This document shows, piece after piece, positions 18,630-27,471 of a DNA stretch of 64,000 nt; positions within the stretch are counted from its first letter, which is position 1, and the number at the start of each line of letters is the position of its first letter. Where the stretch lies: assembly GCF_003049685.1 (NCBI RefSeq), contig NZ_PYSY02000006.1:1-64000 (forward strand), given 5' to 3'. Source of the DNA: Brucella pituitosa. GTDB taxonomy: Bacteria; Pseudomonadota; Alphaproteobacteria; Rhizobiales; Rhizobiaceae. Position numbers and translations under genes: made by a program. The notes beneath the pieces are model-generated. The model ran no database searches, was not told the origin of the DNA, and saw only the letters and a list, made by a program, of their open reading frames with translations.

Positions 18630-19768
18630 TGATGGCCGCGGATAAACCGATCGAATGGCGTGCCCAACAATTGGATACGATTGCCGCCGTTTTGCCGATG
18701 AACCGGCGCGACAGGCTGGCAGGGATATTGACGGATGACGATGTTGAGACACTGCGCCATCTGGTCAATGAAGGCATGGGCGAAAACACGCTGCGCGCGC
18801 TGACCTCGGATCTGGCCTATCTCGAAGCCTGGTCGATGGCCGCAACCGGTAGCCCCCTCCCCTTCCCGGCGCCCGAAGCCCTGCTCCTGAAATTCGTCGC
18901 CCACCATTTATGGCGACCGCAGCAACGCGAGATCGAACCCGATCACGGCATGCCAGCCAGCGTGGAAGCAGACTTGCGTCGACAAGGCTTTCTGCGTGTA
19001 TCCGGGCCGCATGCACCGGCAACCGTGCGCCGGCGTCTGGCCAACTGGTCGACGCTGACCCGCTGGCGGGGTCTGGAAGGATCGTTTTCATCGCCTTCCG
19101 TCAAATCGGCAATCCGGCTTGCGGTGCGCGCCCTGAACCGGCCGCGCGGCCGCAAGAGTGCCAATGCCATTACCGGCGATATTCTGGACAAGCTGCTGGC
19201 AACCTGTTCCGGCGAGGATCTCACCGCTTTGCGAGATCGGGCTATCCTGATGGTAGCCTTTGCCTCAGGCGGGCGCAGGCGCAGCGAAGTCGCTGGCCTG
19301 CGCGTGGAACAGCTGGTCAAACAGGCCCCGGTCACCGATGAGGATGGTCCTCCCCTCCCCTCGCTCGGCATCCATCTTGGTCGCACCAAAACCAGTGGTA
19401 CCCATCACGATGAAACCGTCTATCTGACCGGCCGACCCGTCGAAGCCCTGACCCGCTGGCTGGAAGCAGCCAGGATCGACAAGGGCAGCCTGTTTCGAAA
19501 AGTCGATCGCTGGGGCAATGTGTCCGCGCGAGCGCTCGAACCTAGCGCCGTCAACCGGATCGTCAAACAGCGCGCGCAAATGGCAGGGCTGGATGCCACA
19601 GAGTTCTCCGCCCACGGTCTTCGCTCCGGCTATCTCACCGAAGCCGCCAATCGTGGCATTCCGCTGCCTGAAGCCATGGAACAATCACGTCATCGCTCCG
19701 TGCAACAAGCATCCGACTATTACAACAATGCCAAACGGCGCAGCGGACGGGCGTCACGGCTGCTATGA
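18629..19768 (+). CDS. tyrosine recombinase/integrase
   Basis: A 379-residue site-specific recombinase. The catalytic pattern is present: Arg in GGRRRSEVAGLR near 212, HGLR box AHGLRSGYLTEAA near 333, and RHRSVQQASDYYNNA near 355 with the nucleophile Tyr. The N-terminal core-binding part (residues 30-150) includes NEGMGENTLRALTSDLAYLEAW. It is translationally coupled to vapC. Linked DUF1612-VapBC-recombinase sets occur on Rhizobiales replicons, possibly for multimer resolution; an att site was not found. Confidence 0.88.
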   Translation: MMAADKPIEWRAQQLDTIAAVLPMNRRDRLAGILTDDDVETLRHLVNEGMGENTLRALTSDLAYLEAWSMAATGSPLPFPAPEALLLKFVAHHLWRPQQREIEPDHGMPASVEADLRRQGFLRVSGPHAPATVRRRLANWSTLTRWRGLEGSFSSPSVKSAIRLAVRALNRPRGRKSANAITGDILDKLLATCSGEDLTALRDRAILMVAFASGGRRRSEVAGLRVEQLVKQAPVTDEDGPPLPSLGIHLGRTKTSGTHHDETVYLTGRPVEALTRWLEAARIDKGSLFRKVDRWGNVSARALEPSAVNRIVKQRAQMAGLDATEFSAHGLRSGYLTEAANRGIPLPEAMEQSRHRSVQQASDYYNNAKRRSGRASRLL

Positions 19769-20373
19769 TGTCCGATGCTTAATCAATGATCGACCTTGAG
19801 GAGCGCGATGGCCAGCGACTGCTGCGTTAAGACCGTTGGACAGGAATTCATCATACCACGAGATCATATGACCAATATTCTCATTTGCAGGGTGGGAAGC
19901 ATCTGCAACAATCAACTCAGCGCTGATATGAGCCATGGAAACTACAGAACGGGCGGTCTCCGGCACGTAATGCAATTCTTCCCCGGCTTCATGGCGCGCG
20001 CGTATGATTTGATATCAAATATTTTCCGGAGAAGTCGACGTACTCGCAAACATCAATTGCCGCATTCATCATGCTCCTTATCAGATTCCAATTCCTACGC
20101 ATGCAGACTCCGTCGATATTGAGCAATGTTATGCTGATCGTATGGTCGAATGGCTTCAAAGCAACGCTATAACAACAATCATTCCTTTCGCCTGCCTCCA
20201 ATTATTGCGGACGATCTGCATGTCTGAATAGTGTTGGAAGCGGTCGTTGCGATGGTCACCATAGAAGGGCTGCATTGCCGACGAAGCGGACGTTGAACGG
20301 ACCTGTAAGTTGGTGCTACGGTCGCGCAGGGATTTCGTTACAATAACCAAATCTTCTGAGGAGAATGGGCAGC
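19769..20373. other. non-coding or decayed stretch
   Basis: About 600 bases without a convincing gene. Short minus-strand frames such as LHYVPETARSVVSMAHISAEL (about 19800-19975) read like protein but are broken upstream and not recognised, so a decayed gene is possible. GAGGAG at 20358-20363 is the ribosome site for the next gene. Confidence 0.3.
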
Positions 20374-20790
20374 ATGATAGGCTACGTAACCGTTGGCGCT
20401 GACGATATCGCTCGCGCGAGAAGGTTTTACTCTGCGTTCCTGCCAGCGCTTGATTACGAGCTGACTGAGGGGACCGAAGGCCTGAGCTACGTGCTACCCG
20501 AACAGCCGGGCCCGTCAGCCGCTCTGCCGGATTTCTACGTCAAGCCTCCCTTCAACGGGCGCCTGGCTTCAGCTGGCAACGGTACAATGATCGCATTCCA
20601 GGCTCGCAGTCAAAAACAGGTTCGTGACCTTCACGCCGCCGCGCTTGCCGCAGGGGGCGTTGACGAGGGCCAACCGGGCTTCCGTAACTCATACGGTCCT
20701 AAATTTTATGTCGGTTACCTACGCGACCCTCAGGGCAATAAGATCGCCCTGTTTTCCAACGATCCAAACGAACCCGGGAGAGACGATTAG
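20374..20790 (+). CDS. VOC (glyoxalase/dioxygenase fold) protein
   Basis: A 138-residue vicinal oxygen chelate protein. MIGYVTVGADDIARARRFY begins the first beta-alpha-beta-beta module, and YVGYLRDPQGNKIALFS ends the second with the metal-ligand region. The family includes glyoxalase-like enzymes and antibiotic-binding proteins; a specific substrate is not readable. The start at 20374 is preferred over 20365 because GAGGAG (20358-20363) is ten bases before it but only one base before the earlier ATG. Confidence 0.82.
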   Translation: MIGYVTVGADDIARARRFYSAFLPALDYELTEGTEGLSYVLPEQPGPSAALPDFYVKPPFNGRLASAGNGTMIAFQARSQKQVRDLHAAALAAGGVDEGQPGFRNSYGPKFYVGYLRDPQGNKIALFSNDPNEPGRDD

Positions 20791-20981
20791 CGCGAGTACC
20801 TCGGGCGACATAGGTCATTTTCGTCCGGCTTGTAAAAGGTCCGCAATAAGGCCCAACCTGTCATTGCAAGATTGATTTGCGTATGTCTGCAACGGGGGTG
20901 GAAAGCTGACTGGCCGCTTTGCGATCGAAAAAGGAGAATCGTACGAACGTGGCAACACTCAGCCGGATGCTCAATTTGCGA

Positions 20982-21359
20982 TCAAACGAGGTCGGGCTGT
21001 GAATCTGGAATGTCCAAGTTATCCGCGCCCTGCTCTCCAATATTGCCATCGGTAGCTTCCCACCAATCGCCTAACGCATCGATGAGCGGCACCAGTCGCT
21101 CTCCGGCAGTTGTCAGGTCGTACTCGACGCGAAGTGGATAGCCCCCGAATTCGGTACGGCGTACAATACCAGCATCCTCGAGCTTCCGCAGTTCGAGCGT
21201 CAACATCCTGTGAGAGATTGTCGGATTGTCCCGGCGAAGATCACTGAACCGCTTCGTACCTTCCTGCAGATAATAGATCAGCAACGTCGGCCAACGACCG
21301 CTGAGAATCAGCATGACCTCTTCGATAGGGCAGCGGGAAATAACGTCTTTCATCAGCAA
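20982..21359 (-). CDS. HxlR-family transcriptional regulator
   Basis: A 125-residue winged-helix regulator. CPIEEVMLILSGRWPTLLI with the leading Cys, FSDLRRDNPTISHRMLTLEL (recognition helix) and VEYDLTTAGERLVPLIDAL are family hallmarks. It lies divergent from the GST gene with an 87-bp spacer. HxlR members commonly control the adjacent divergent gene and respond to quinones or electrophiles, often through the N-terminal Cys. It probably controls the GST gene; no operator was identified with certainty. Confidence 0.9.
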   Translation of the reverse strand: MLMKDVISRCPIEEVMLILSGRWPTLLIYYLQEGTKRFSDLRRDNPTISHRMLTLELRKLEDAGIVRRTEFGGYPLRVEYDLTTAGERLVPLIDALGDWWEATDGNIGEQGADNLDIPDSQPDLV

Positions 21360-21446
21360 CTCATGGTAACAAAAAAGTGCGTAATTTACTTGGCGAAGCC
21401 GCCTGCTAAGGTTCGGCTTTGCTGCGCAGCGTGATCAGAAGAAATC

Positions 21447-22169
21447 ATGGAGAACAAGAACATGGAACCCATACTCTTATACGGCTTTCCGGCGGGAAGC
21501 TCTATGGGACTCGTCGCCGCTCTCGAATGGATGGGCAGGCCCTATAAGCTCTGCCGCGTCGACATGCTCGGCGAGATGCGTGATCCATCCTACAAGCGGA
21601 TCAATCCGCGCGTTGAGACACCCGCGTTGGTAGCAGATCAAGGTGACGTACTCACCGAAACCATGGCTATCGCTGCGTGGCTGGAGGCCCGAGACACCGA
21701 GCGGCGCATTAGCTTCGATCCACTGTCGCACGAAGCCGACCGGATGCATCAGTTGATGGCGTTCATCAACACCGGATTCACCGGAGTGTTTGGCCCCCTT
21801 TGGACTGCGATGGAAATGCAGCCCCCCAACCCGGCGATGCAATCGGCCTTGAAAGAATGGGGCAGCGAAGGCGTCATCGAACGCCACGACCGGCTTGAGG
21901 AGATGATTGCAGACTCTCGATTTCTGATCGCCGATAATCCGACACTAGCTGACGGCATTCTGATCGGGGTCGCCCGTTGGCTCGACTTCCATCAAGTGGC
22001 CGACAAGGCGCGCTGGCCAAAACTTGCTGCCCTTAGAGGACGCATCGAAGCCGATCCGGCCGTCGTTTATGCGACATCGCTGGAGAACGGTGAGATATCA
22101 CCAGGCAATGGAGCTTGCCGAGGCCATGTCGATTTGACGGAAGTTATCGACCAGTTCGGCTTCAAATAG
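21447..22169 (+). CDS. glutathione S-transferase family protein
   Basis: A 240-residue cytosolic GST. The thioredoxin-fold half has LYGFPAGSSMGLVAALEWMG, INPRVETPALV (cis-Pro region) and LTETMAIAAWLEAR. The helical half has NPTLADGILIGVARWLDF, the conserved N-capping Asp. GSTs conjugate glutathione to electrophiles. The divergent HxlR gene suggests electrophile-induced expression. A second in-frame ATG at 21462 has GGAG nine bases before it and may be the true start. Confidence 0.88.
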   Translation: MENKNMEPILLYGFPAGSSMGLVAALEWMGRPYKLCRVDMLGEMRDPSYKRINPRVETPALVADQGDVLTETMAIAAWLEARDTERRISFDPLSHEADRMHQLMAFINTGFTGVFGPLWTAMEMQPPNPAMQSALKEWGSEGVIERHDRLEEMIADSRFLIADNPTLADGILIGVARWLDFHQVADKARWPKLAALRGRIEADPAVVYATSLENGEISPGNGACRGHVDLTEVIDQFGFK

Positions 22170-22263
22170 CCCCAAGACGCGCGGCCTACGATCATCTACG
22201 CAGGGACGCGGAAGAGCAACGTTTGAATTGGTTTCCAAAAAGACAGCTGGCTTGTCGCGAATA

Positions 22264-22839
22264 TCAGGAGTTCCGCGTGAAAAACTCGTGTTCAAGCAGC
22301 CCCATCATTACGTCGTCGTGCCAGGTACCATTTACAAACGCCGCCTCTCGTTCCCTGCCTTCAATGACGAATCCGCATTTTTTATAAGCTCGGATTGCAC
22401 GTTGATTGTAAGCAAGCACCCGGATTCCTATTCGATGAAGCTGCAAGTCAGCAAAGGCGTGTCGCAGAAGCAATAAAATAGCTTCGCTGCCCAAGCCTTT
22501 GCCCAGCAATTGCGGATCGAGAATTCCAACCGCCATCGACGCACGCCGGTCGTGTAAATCAACATTATCCAGCCTGATTTCGCCGATCAGTCTGCCGTGA
22601 ATCTCGATCACCCAGGCATGCGGATGATCGATGAGCCTCTGGACCCATCGCGTCGCACCGTCTCTTGTCAACGGAAGTTGGAGGCCCCGACTCACTCCAA
22701 ACATCTCTATTATTTCTGCGTGATTACCCAGGGAAAGGCGAGCTTCCACATCCTCAACGGACGCTTGCCGGAGCCGAAGGTTTCTTCCTTCCAATATTGC
22801 CGTCATAGCTTCCTCCATACGTTCTGCAAGAATTTCCAA
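22264..22839 (-). CDS. GNAT N-acetyltransferase (RimJ/RimL type)
   Basis: A 191-residue acyltransferase. The acetyl-CoA loop is GILDPQLLGKGLGSEAILLLL (Q/G-x-G-x-G/A pattern), followed by HRIGIRVLAYNQRAIRAYKKCGF and EGREREAAFVNGTWHDDVMMG, which is the RimJ/RimL/SpeG-like ending. The substrate may be a protein N-terminus or small amine. The start is uncertain among the Met codons at residues 1, 8 and 12. It converges with the GST gene. Confidence 0.88.
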   Translation of the reverse strand: MEILAERMEEAMTAILEGRNLRLRQASVEDVEARLSLGNHAEIIEMFGVSRGLQLPLTRDGATRWVQRLIDHPHAWVIEIHGRLIGEIRLDNVDLHDRRASMAVGILDPQLLGKGLGSEAILLLLRHAFADLQLHRIGIRVLAYNQRAIRAYKKCGFVIEGREREAAFVNGTWHDDVMMGLLEHEFFTRNS

Positions 22840-23230
22840 TCAAGCGACAAATCTGCATCGGTTTATGTGACTAATACTCCTCACGGCACCGGTCATGAGC
22901 AAGGTCCGCGTTCCAGAGAGCTGAAGATGGCCACGAACGGCCGAGATCAACATCGAGAATGGTCGCTCCACCGATGGAGCCTACGTCCCCGCCGTGCCGA
23001 CCAAGTGTGGTGCCGATCCGCGCAGTGGCAGCCGATCTTGACTATACAACAATGCCAGTCGGCACAGTTTTTCAAGGCTGCTTTGAAGTCAGGCAATCTG
23101 GTTCATTTGTCTAAAGCTTCTCCCATGCGCTAGTATCTGGATACCTGTTGCAACAGACTTTTATCCGGAGGATGCCACGCCAAACGTTATCGATAGCCGT
23201 CTCGTCAACGCTTTCCTTGATAATGCAAGC
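22840..23230. other. gap with no supported gene
   Basis: About 390 bases. Short frames around 22920-23040 read protein-like on the plus strand (INIENGRSTDGAYVPAVP) but stop quickly and were not recognised. No promoter or RNA structure was identified with confidence. Confidence 0.3.
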
Positions 23231-23602
23231 TTGTCGGAAACCGATCTTTTGCCGGATACAATCTCTGGTCAGATTGATGAGCGTCGTCGTAGGCAAGGTG
23301 GATTGTGGGTAGGGGGCAAGTGCGAACTGACAGCCGCCACTCTGAGTTTCCGCCCAAACGACATGAACCGGGCATTGCATGCTCATCCTGACGAATTGAG
23401 TGTTAAAATACATTTGGAGGACATCGTCGGGATTTCAGTTCACCGCAGACTGATTACAGACGCCATAACCGTCAAATTTGCTACCGGAGTACTGAAAATC
23501 CGATGCTTTAGGGCCAAATCCTTTACTGCGGCAATCGAGGCTGCGCGACTGGCCATGCATGAACAGGCCGTCAAAACGGAGCAGGGACAGCCCAATCGAT
23601 AG
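23231..23602 (+). CDS. small PH/GRAM-like hypothetical protein
   Basis: A 123-residue open frame. GGLWVGGKCELTAATLSFRP followed by VKIHLEDIVGISVHRRLI and TGVLKIRCFRAKSFTAAI resembles a bacterial GRAM/PH-like beta fold. No conventional start is clear: the frame begins at a TTG without a good ribosome site and remains open upstream to about 23147, so the gene may be truncated at its 5' end. Its position before a WapI-like immunity gene suggests an immunity or toxin-related remnant. Confidence 0.4.
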   Translation: MSETDLLPDTISGQIDERRRRQGGLWVGGKCELTAATLSFRPNDMNRALHAHPDELSVKIHLEDIVGISVHRRLITDAITVKFATGVLKIRCFRAKSFTAAIEAARLAMHEQAVKTEQGQPNR

Positions 23603-23723
23603 AGACACGATCAGGAAGACCAGACCGGAAGGGTGCTCACAACAGTGACCCCTTCCCTTGTTGACAAAAGAAAAGCCGTTGAGTTTCTGAAACACCCCCC
23701 AACGCGGAGATGGCATTCATCAG

Positions 23724-23885
23724 GGTGCGGCCAAAACGCAGGCCCTTACCTATGCTCTCGAAGCAATAATCGAAGAAAGCCTTCTTGAGGATTTCAGGTA
23801 CAGGGAAAGTATGGCAAGAGGAGCGGTGGTCTTTTCGTTGGCGAGTAGAAAACCGACGGACGCCATGGCATTGTCGCGGCTATGA
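23724..23885 (+). pseudogene. fragment resembling a type II antitoxin C-terminus
   Basis: A 53-codon open stretch reading KTQALTYALEAIIEESLLED then RKPTDAMALSRL, without a start codon of its own. The first part resembles the DNA-binding helix pair of VapB/DUF2191-type antitoxins. Its stop overlaps the next ATG (ATGA), a coupling usually seen in real operons, so an upstream start may have been lost by frameshift. Weakly supported. Confidence 0.25.
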
Positions 23886-24319
23886 CAGATGAACCCAATT
23901 TGCACTTTAGCGGCTTTTCGCTTTGGATAGATGGACGCCAGTTCCCGGATGTGTTGGACTTCTGGGATGGGAATTGGCTGATGGTTCGCGCGCGCATGGA
24001 GGCTAACGGCGCACATGTCGAATGTGCAGGGCCAATCCTGATGACTACGGACATCAGGAAATTCCGCGGTCAACTAGATGTATTGGCGACCTCTTTGGCA
24101 GGCGAAGCCACACTCAAGGGCTTGGAACCGGAAATCAATGTCGTTCTGACAATGCAGAAGTTGGGTCATGTTGAAGCGGTGATTGAAATTACTGCTGATC
24201 ACATCAATCAATATCATCGTTTCATCGTGGAGGGAGACCAGTCCTACCTGCCCGGACTTATCCGTTCATGCGATGCCATTCTCTGCAAGTTTCCTGTCAT
24301 CGGAAAGGAGAGTGTCTGA
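23882..24319 (+). CDS. WapI-family-like immunity protein
   Basis: A 145-residue cytoplasmic protein. FSLWIDGRQFPD, NWLMVRARMEANG, GPILMTTDIRKFRGQLDVLA and the ending YLPGLIRSCDAILCKFPVIG match the pattern of WapI immunity proteins, which neutralise the tRNase toxin tips of contact-dependent polymorphic toxins. No toxin gene is visible nearby, so this may be an orphan immunity gene protecting against kin. The match is from recalled pattern, not a search. Confidence 0.55.
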   Translation: MTDEPNLHFSGFSLWIDGRQFPDVLDFWDGNWLMVRARMEANGAHVECAGPILMTTDIRKFRGQLDVLATSLAGEATLKGLEPEINVVLTMQKLGHVEAVIEITADHINQYHRFIVEGDQSYLPGLIRSCDAILCKFPVIGKESV

Positions 24320-24611
24320 TCGAAAGACAACCAGCCAGTTTAGCTATTACGAACTAAAACGGCCGGGTTGAGGTGGGAAACGGTCAGTCGGCTTGCAGGC
24401 AGGGAGGGTAGAAGCGGCAAGTAGTGCCGCAAAAATCTGCCGTGCAAGTCGGACTTTCACGTCCGACTATCGCGACAGAGGTTCCCGTGAGAATTCAAAG
24501 TTAGCGCGTCCCGATGCAAAGTTCAGGATTTCCGAGACAAGTTAGCCGCATACCGCACGGAGTTCGGCGATCATGCCGGTGAGAAATCCATCAGATGGCA
24601 GGATCAAACAA
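24320..24611. other. gap with no supported gene
   Basis: 292 bases. GTCGGACTTTCACGTCCGAC at about 24451-24470 is a stem-loop (GTCGGAC and GTCCGAC arms) and could serve as a terminator or a repeat element; no T-run follows. Nothing else was recognised. Confidence 0.35.
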
Positions 24612-25028
24612 CTAATTTTGCGGCGAACGGAGGAGGCAGAACTCTTCGCCCCGGAAGCGAAGTGCAACATAGCTGCATTGGTTCATATGATCGATCAAAC
24701 AGGCTTGCTCCGGCGTTGCCATTTCTTCCATCGTGCAGCGCTCTTGCGCACATACCTTACTATAAATCTGACCGGTGGGAACATACGCCACGAAAAGCGA
24801 GGTCTTCGGTCCTTTCGGGTTGAGGGTTTCATATGCGGCTGTTAACCTCTCGAAAGCCGCAACATCTTCCCCCACAGGGTCACGGTCGATCCCCATCTCG
24901 CCAACCTCACCGACCATTTTCATGTAGCGCAGATGTTCTGATTGAGAACAAACTAGTCGATCAGCCTTTGCGGGGATCGAATACGCCAAAATAATGGCAC
25001 TGAGGATAACCGCCAACTTCCGTATCAT
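24612..25028 (-). CDS. secreted hypothetical protein
   Basis: 138 residues from ATG 25028. The longer frame starting at 25082 would bury the signal peptide, so the internal Met is chosen. The N-terminus MIRKLAVILSAIILAYSIPAKA is a Sec signal with cleavage after the AKA. The mature part has six to seven Cys residues (for example VCSQSEH, VCAQERCTM, QACLIDHMNQCS), consistent with periplasmic disulfides. The family is not recognised. Confidence 0.6.
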   Translation of the reverse strand: MIRKLAVILSAIILAYSIPAKADRLVCSQSEHLRYMKMVGEVGEMGIDRDPVGEDVAAFERLTAAYETLNPKGPKTSLFVAYVPTGQIYSKVCAQERCTMEEMATPEQACLIDHMNQCSYVALRFRGEEFCLLRSPQN

Positions 25029-25326
25029 TTCGCGTTTCGTCTGTGCTTGAGGGCCGTATAAAGTTTTTGGTTTTGCTGTCAATTTCCTGTCTCTCTTGAC
25101 GAGTCAACCTAAAAAAACTGCGCCAACTCCAGCCATCCTAGTGTCCATTGCAAGGAAACTCATTCATAACGACAAGGGTCGCAATGAGGTCCAAAAGCCG
25201 ACAGTGTCGAACGCACAAGAGAGCGATAGGAATTTGGCGCAAAGCTGCCGACCATTTCGGCAACAAAGCACAAAAATAAGGCTACATCTAGAGCGCGTTG
25301 CGACACCAACGAATGGAACAAATATT

Positions 25327-25983
25327 ATGGCCACTTTTATTCTGATACCCGGGGGATGGCAGGGCGGGTGGGTCTACCGGAACTTAGCAGACATATTGAC
25401 AAGGCACGGGCACAACGTCGTGCCGGTAACGCTTTCGGGACTGGGCAATGTTCCTGCTCCCATGACCAACCTTGAAAGCCACATAGGTGAAGTCGCCGAA
25501 TTCGTGCAGTCGCAAACCTGCGATGACCTAGTTCTTGTCGGGCAATCCTATGGCGGGATGGTCGTGAGCGGCGTCGCAGACATCAATCCGACGCCAATTC
25601 GGGCCCTGGTCTACGTCGATGCCTACGTACCCGATTCAGGAGACTCTGTGTGGTCGCTGACAACACCCCGTTTTCGGGACATGTTTGTCGCAGGTGCAGC
25701 GGCTGACGGGTTGAATTGCGCGCCACCACCCAGTCTCGACTCGAGATGCCGCCCACATCCGATCGGAACGTTTCTCCAATCAATTAAACTCACTGGACGC
25801 TGGCGAGATGTTCCGCGCAAGACATTCGTAGGCGCACATGGCTGGGAAGGAAGTCCTTTCCTTGAGCTTTATCGACGCCTGAACCACCAGCCGGACTGGA
25901 CAACCTTTTCGCTCAATTGCGGACACAACGTAGCACGCCTGGAGCCGAAGGCCTTAAGTCGAATATTGTTGGAACAGAATTGA
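25327..25983 (+). CDS. alpha/beta hydrolase
   Basis: 218 residues from ATG 25327; the upstream in-frame codons look non-coding. FILIPGGWQGGWVYR forms the oxyanion-hole strand, LVGQSYGGMV the nucleophile elbow with Ser, an acidic residue follows AHGWEGSPF, and LNCGHNVARLEP supplies the catalytic His. It resembles plant-type methylesterase/hydroxynitrile lyase-like esterases found in bacteria. Substrate unknown; it is not in an obvious operon. Confidence 0.85.
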   Translation: MATFILIPGGWQGGWVYRNLADILTRHGHNVVPVTLSGLGNVPAPMTNLESHIGEVAEFVQSQTCDDLVLVGQSYGGMVVSGVADINPTPIRALVYVDAYVPDSGDSVWSLTTPRFRDMFVAGAAADGLNCAPPPSLDSRCRPHPIGTFLQSIKLTGRWRDVPRKTFVGAHGWEGSPFLELYRRLNHQPDWTTFSLNCGHNVARLEPKALSRILLEQN

Positions 25984-26114
25984 TCGGCAAACCACCGCAG
26001 GTCATCTGAGATGTCTCGGGATGACTGAGGCCCGCCACACCTAGTCTACCCGTCCACATCGACCCCAGCATGCTTCGAAGCGACTGCTGTCGTTGACTAT
26101 CCGTCAGTTATTGA

Positions 26115-26130
26115 GTTTACGGCCGTAAAC
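26115..26130. promoter_or_regulatory. parS centromere site upstream of repA
   Basis: GTTTACGGCCGTAAAC is a perfect 16-bp palindrome matching the RepABC parS consensus GTTnnCnGCnGnnAAC. RepB (ParB) binds such sites for partition. It lies 127 bases before repA. GTTAAC occurs twice shortly after (26150-26155, 26161-26166), perhaps as additional RepA/RepB contacts. Confidence 0.88.
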
Positions 26131-26201
26131 TTATGGGGCTAGGACTTGCGTTAACCTTTCGTTAACTTAAAACTCCTTGCAGAACCCTGAGAATCGGAGC
26201 T

Positions 26202-26271
26202 AAATGCGATAAATTGCTTTTCACGCGACTAAAATCGCACTTTCGGGTTTCGCTCTATGAATATCGCATTT
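26202..26271. repeat. 10-bp inverted repeat flanking the repA start
   Basis: AAATGCGATA at 26202-26211 and its exact complement TATCGCATTT at 26262-26271 flank the repA promoter/start region. The second arm lies within the first repA codons. This would suit a RepA autorepression operator or a leader hairpin. A related ATCGCA lies between the arms near 26234. Confidence 0.5.
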
Positions 26272-27471
26272 GATGCCGACAAACCACTGTCAGACTTCGA
26301 TCAACTTATCCTGAAGCAGGGATCAGCATTGTCGGGCCGACTGGAAAAGCATCGCCTAGAGAACTTCCCGCCGGACGCGGTAAAGTCGCTTCGCGCATTC
26401 CAGCTTGCTGAAGCGGCAGAGTATATAGGTGTTAGCCAAGGACATCTTAAGAACCTGTCGCTCAATGGCAAGGGGCCACAGCCAGCCGTTACCGCTACTG
26501 GCCGCCGTTCTTACACGGCAGAACAGATGCTGGAAATGCGTCAGTATCTCGATGCCAATGGCCGCTCCGATTCACGTATGTATGTTCCTCACCGTAAGAA
26601 TGACGAGCATTTGCAAATTATCGGTGTCGTAAACTTTAAGGGCGGCTCAGGTAAGACTACGACTACGGCTCATCTCGCACAGCACTTGGCACTGACAGGG
26701 CATCGTGTCCTCGCCATTGATCTCGATCCTCAAGCATCTCTGACAGCGCTTCATGGCATTCAGCCAGAACTCGATCATTTGCCCTCGCTCTACGAAGCTA
26801 TCCGCTACGATGATGATAGAAAGCCTCTCAGTGCACTTATCAAGAAAACGAATTTTCCCGGTCTCGATATAGTGCCTGCTAATCTTGATCTGCAGGAATT
26901 CGAATACGATACGCCGTTGATCCTGAGCGAGAAGGGCACCCGAGACATGGGGCGCACATTCTTCACCCGCCTTGACGCTGCTCTGTCTGAAGTCGAAGAT
27001 CAATACGATGTGGTCGTTCTCGACTGCCCTCCGCAACTTGGGTATCTGACGCTTACCGCATTGTCTTCTGCGACTGCTGTTCTCGTTACAGTGCACCCTC
27101 AGATGCTCGACGTTATGTCGATGTGCCAATTTCTGCTCATGCTTGGCGAAATCTTGGACCCGATTAAGCGTGGCGGCGGCAACATGTATCTGGATTGGAT
27201 GCGATATCTTGTTACTAGATACGAACCAGGTGATATTCCGCAAAATCAAATGGTTCACTTCATGCGGTCATTGTTTGGCGGCTTCGTTCTCAAAAATGAA
27301 ATGCTAAAGTCAACCGCGATTTCGGATGCAGGCATCACAAAGCAAACGCTATACGAGGTCGAGCGCTCACAGCTTACGCGTTCAACATATGACCGCGCTA
27401 TGGAAAGCTTACACGGTGTCAACGGTGAGGTCGTTAACCTCGTCCACAAAGCATGGGGTAGGGTAGTCTGA
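26257..27471 (+). CDS. repA: RepA partition ATPase (ParA-like)
   Basis: 404 residues, normal for RepABC RepA. An N-terminal HTH region (AEYIGVSQGHLKNLSLNGKG, about 55) precedes the deviant Walker A FKGGSGKTTTT near 128, LAIDLDPQASL and VLDCPPQLGYLTL (Walker B). RepA with RepB segregates the replicon and represses the operon. It overlaps repB by one base (TGATG), the normal arrangement. Start ATG 26257 keeps the conserved N-terminus intact. Confidence 0.95.
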   Translation: MNIAFDADKPLSDFDQLILKQGSALSGRLEKHRLENFPPDAVKSLRAFQLAEAAEYIGVSQGHLKNLSLNGKGPQPAVTATGRRSYTAEQMLEMRQYLDANGRSDSRMYVPHRKNDEHLQIIGVVNFKGGSGKTTTTAHLAQHLALTGHRVLAIDLDPQASLTALHGIQPELDHLPSLYEAIRYDDDRKPLSALIKKTNFPGLDIVPANLDLQEFEYDTPLILSEKGTRDMGRTFFTRLDAALSEVEDQYDVVVLDCPPQLGYLTLTALSSATAVLVTVHPQMLDVMSMCQFLLMLGEILDPIKRGGGNMYLDWMRYLVTRYEPGDIPQNQMVHFMRSLFGGFVLKNEMLKSTAISDAGITKQTLYEVERSQLTRSTYDRAMESLHGVNGEVVNLVHKAWGRVV

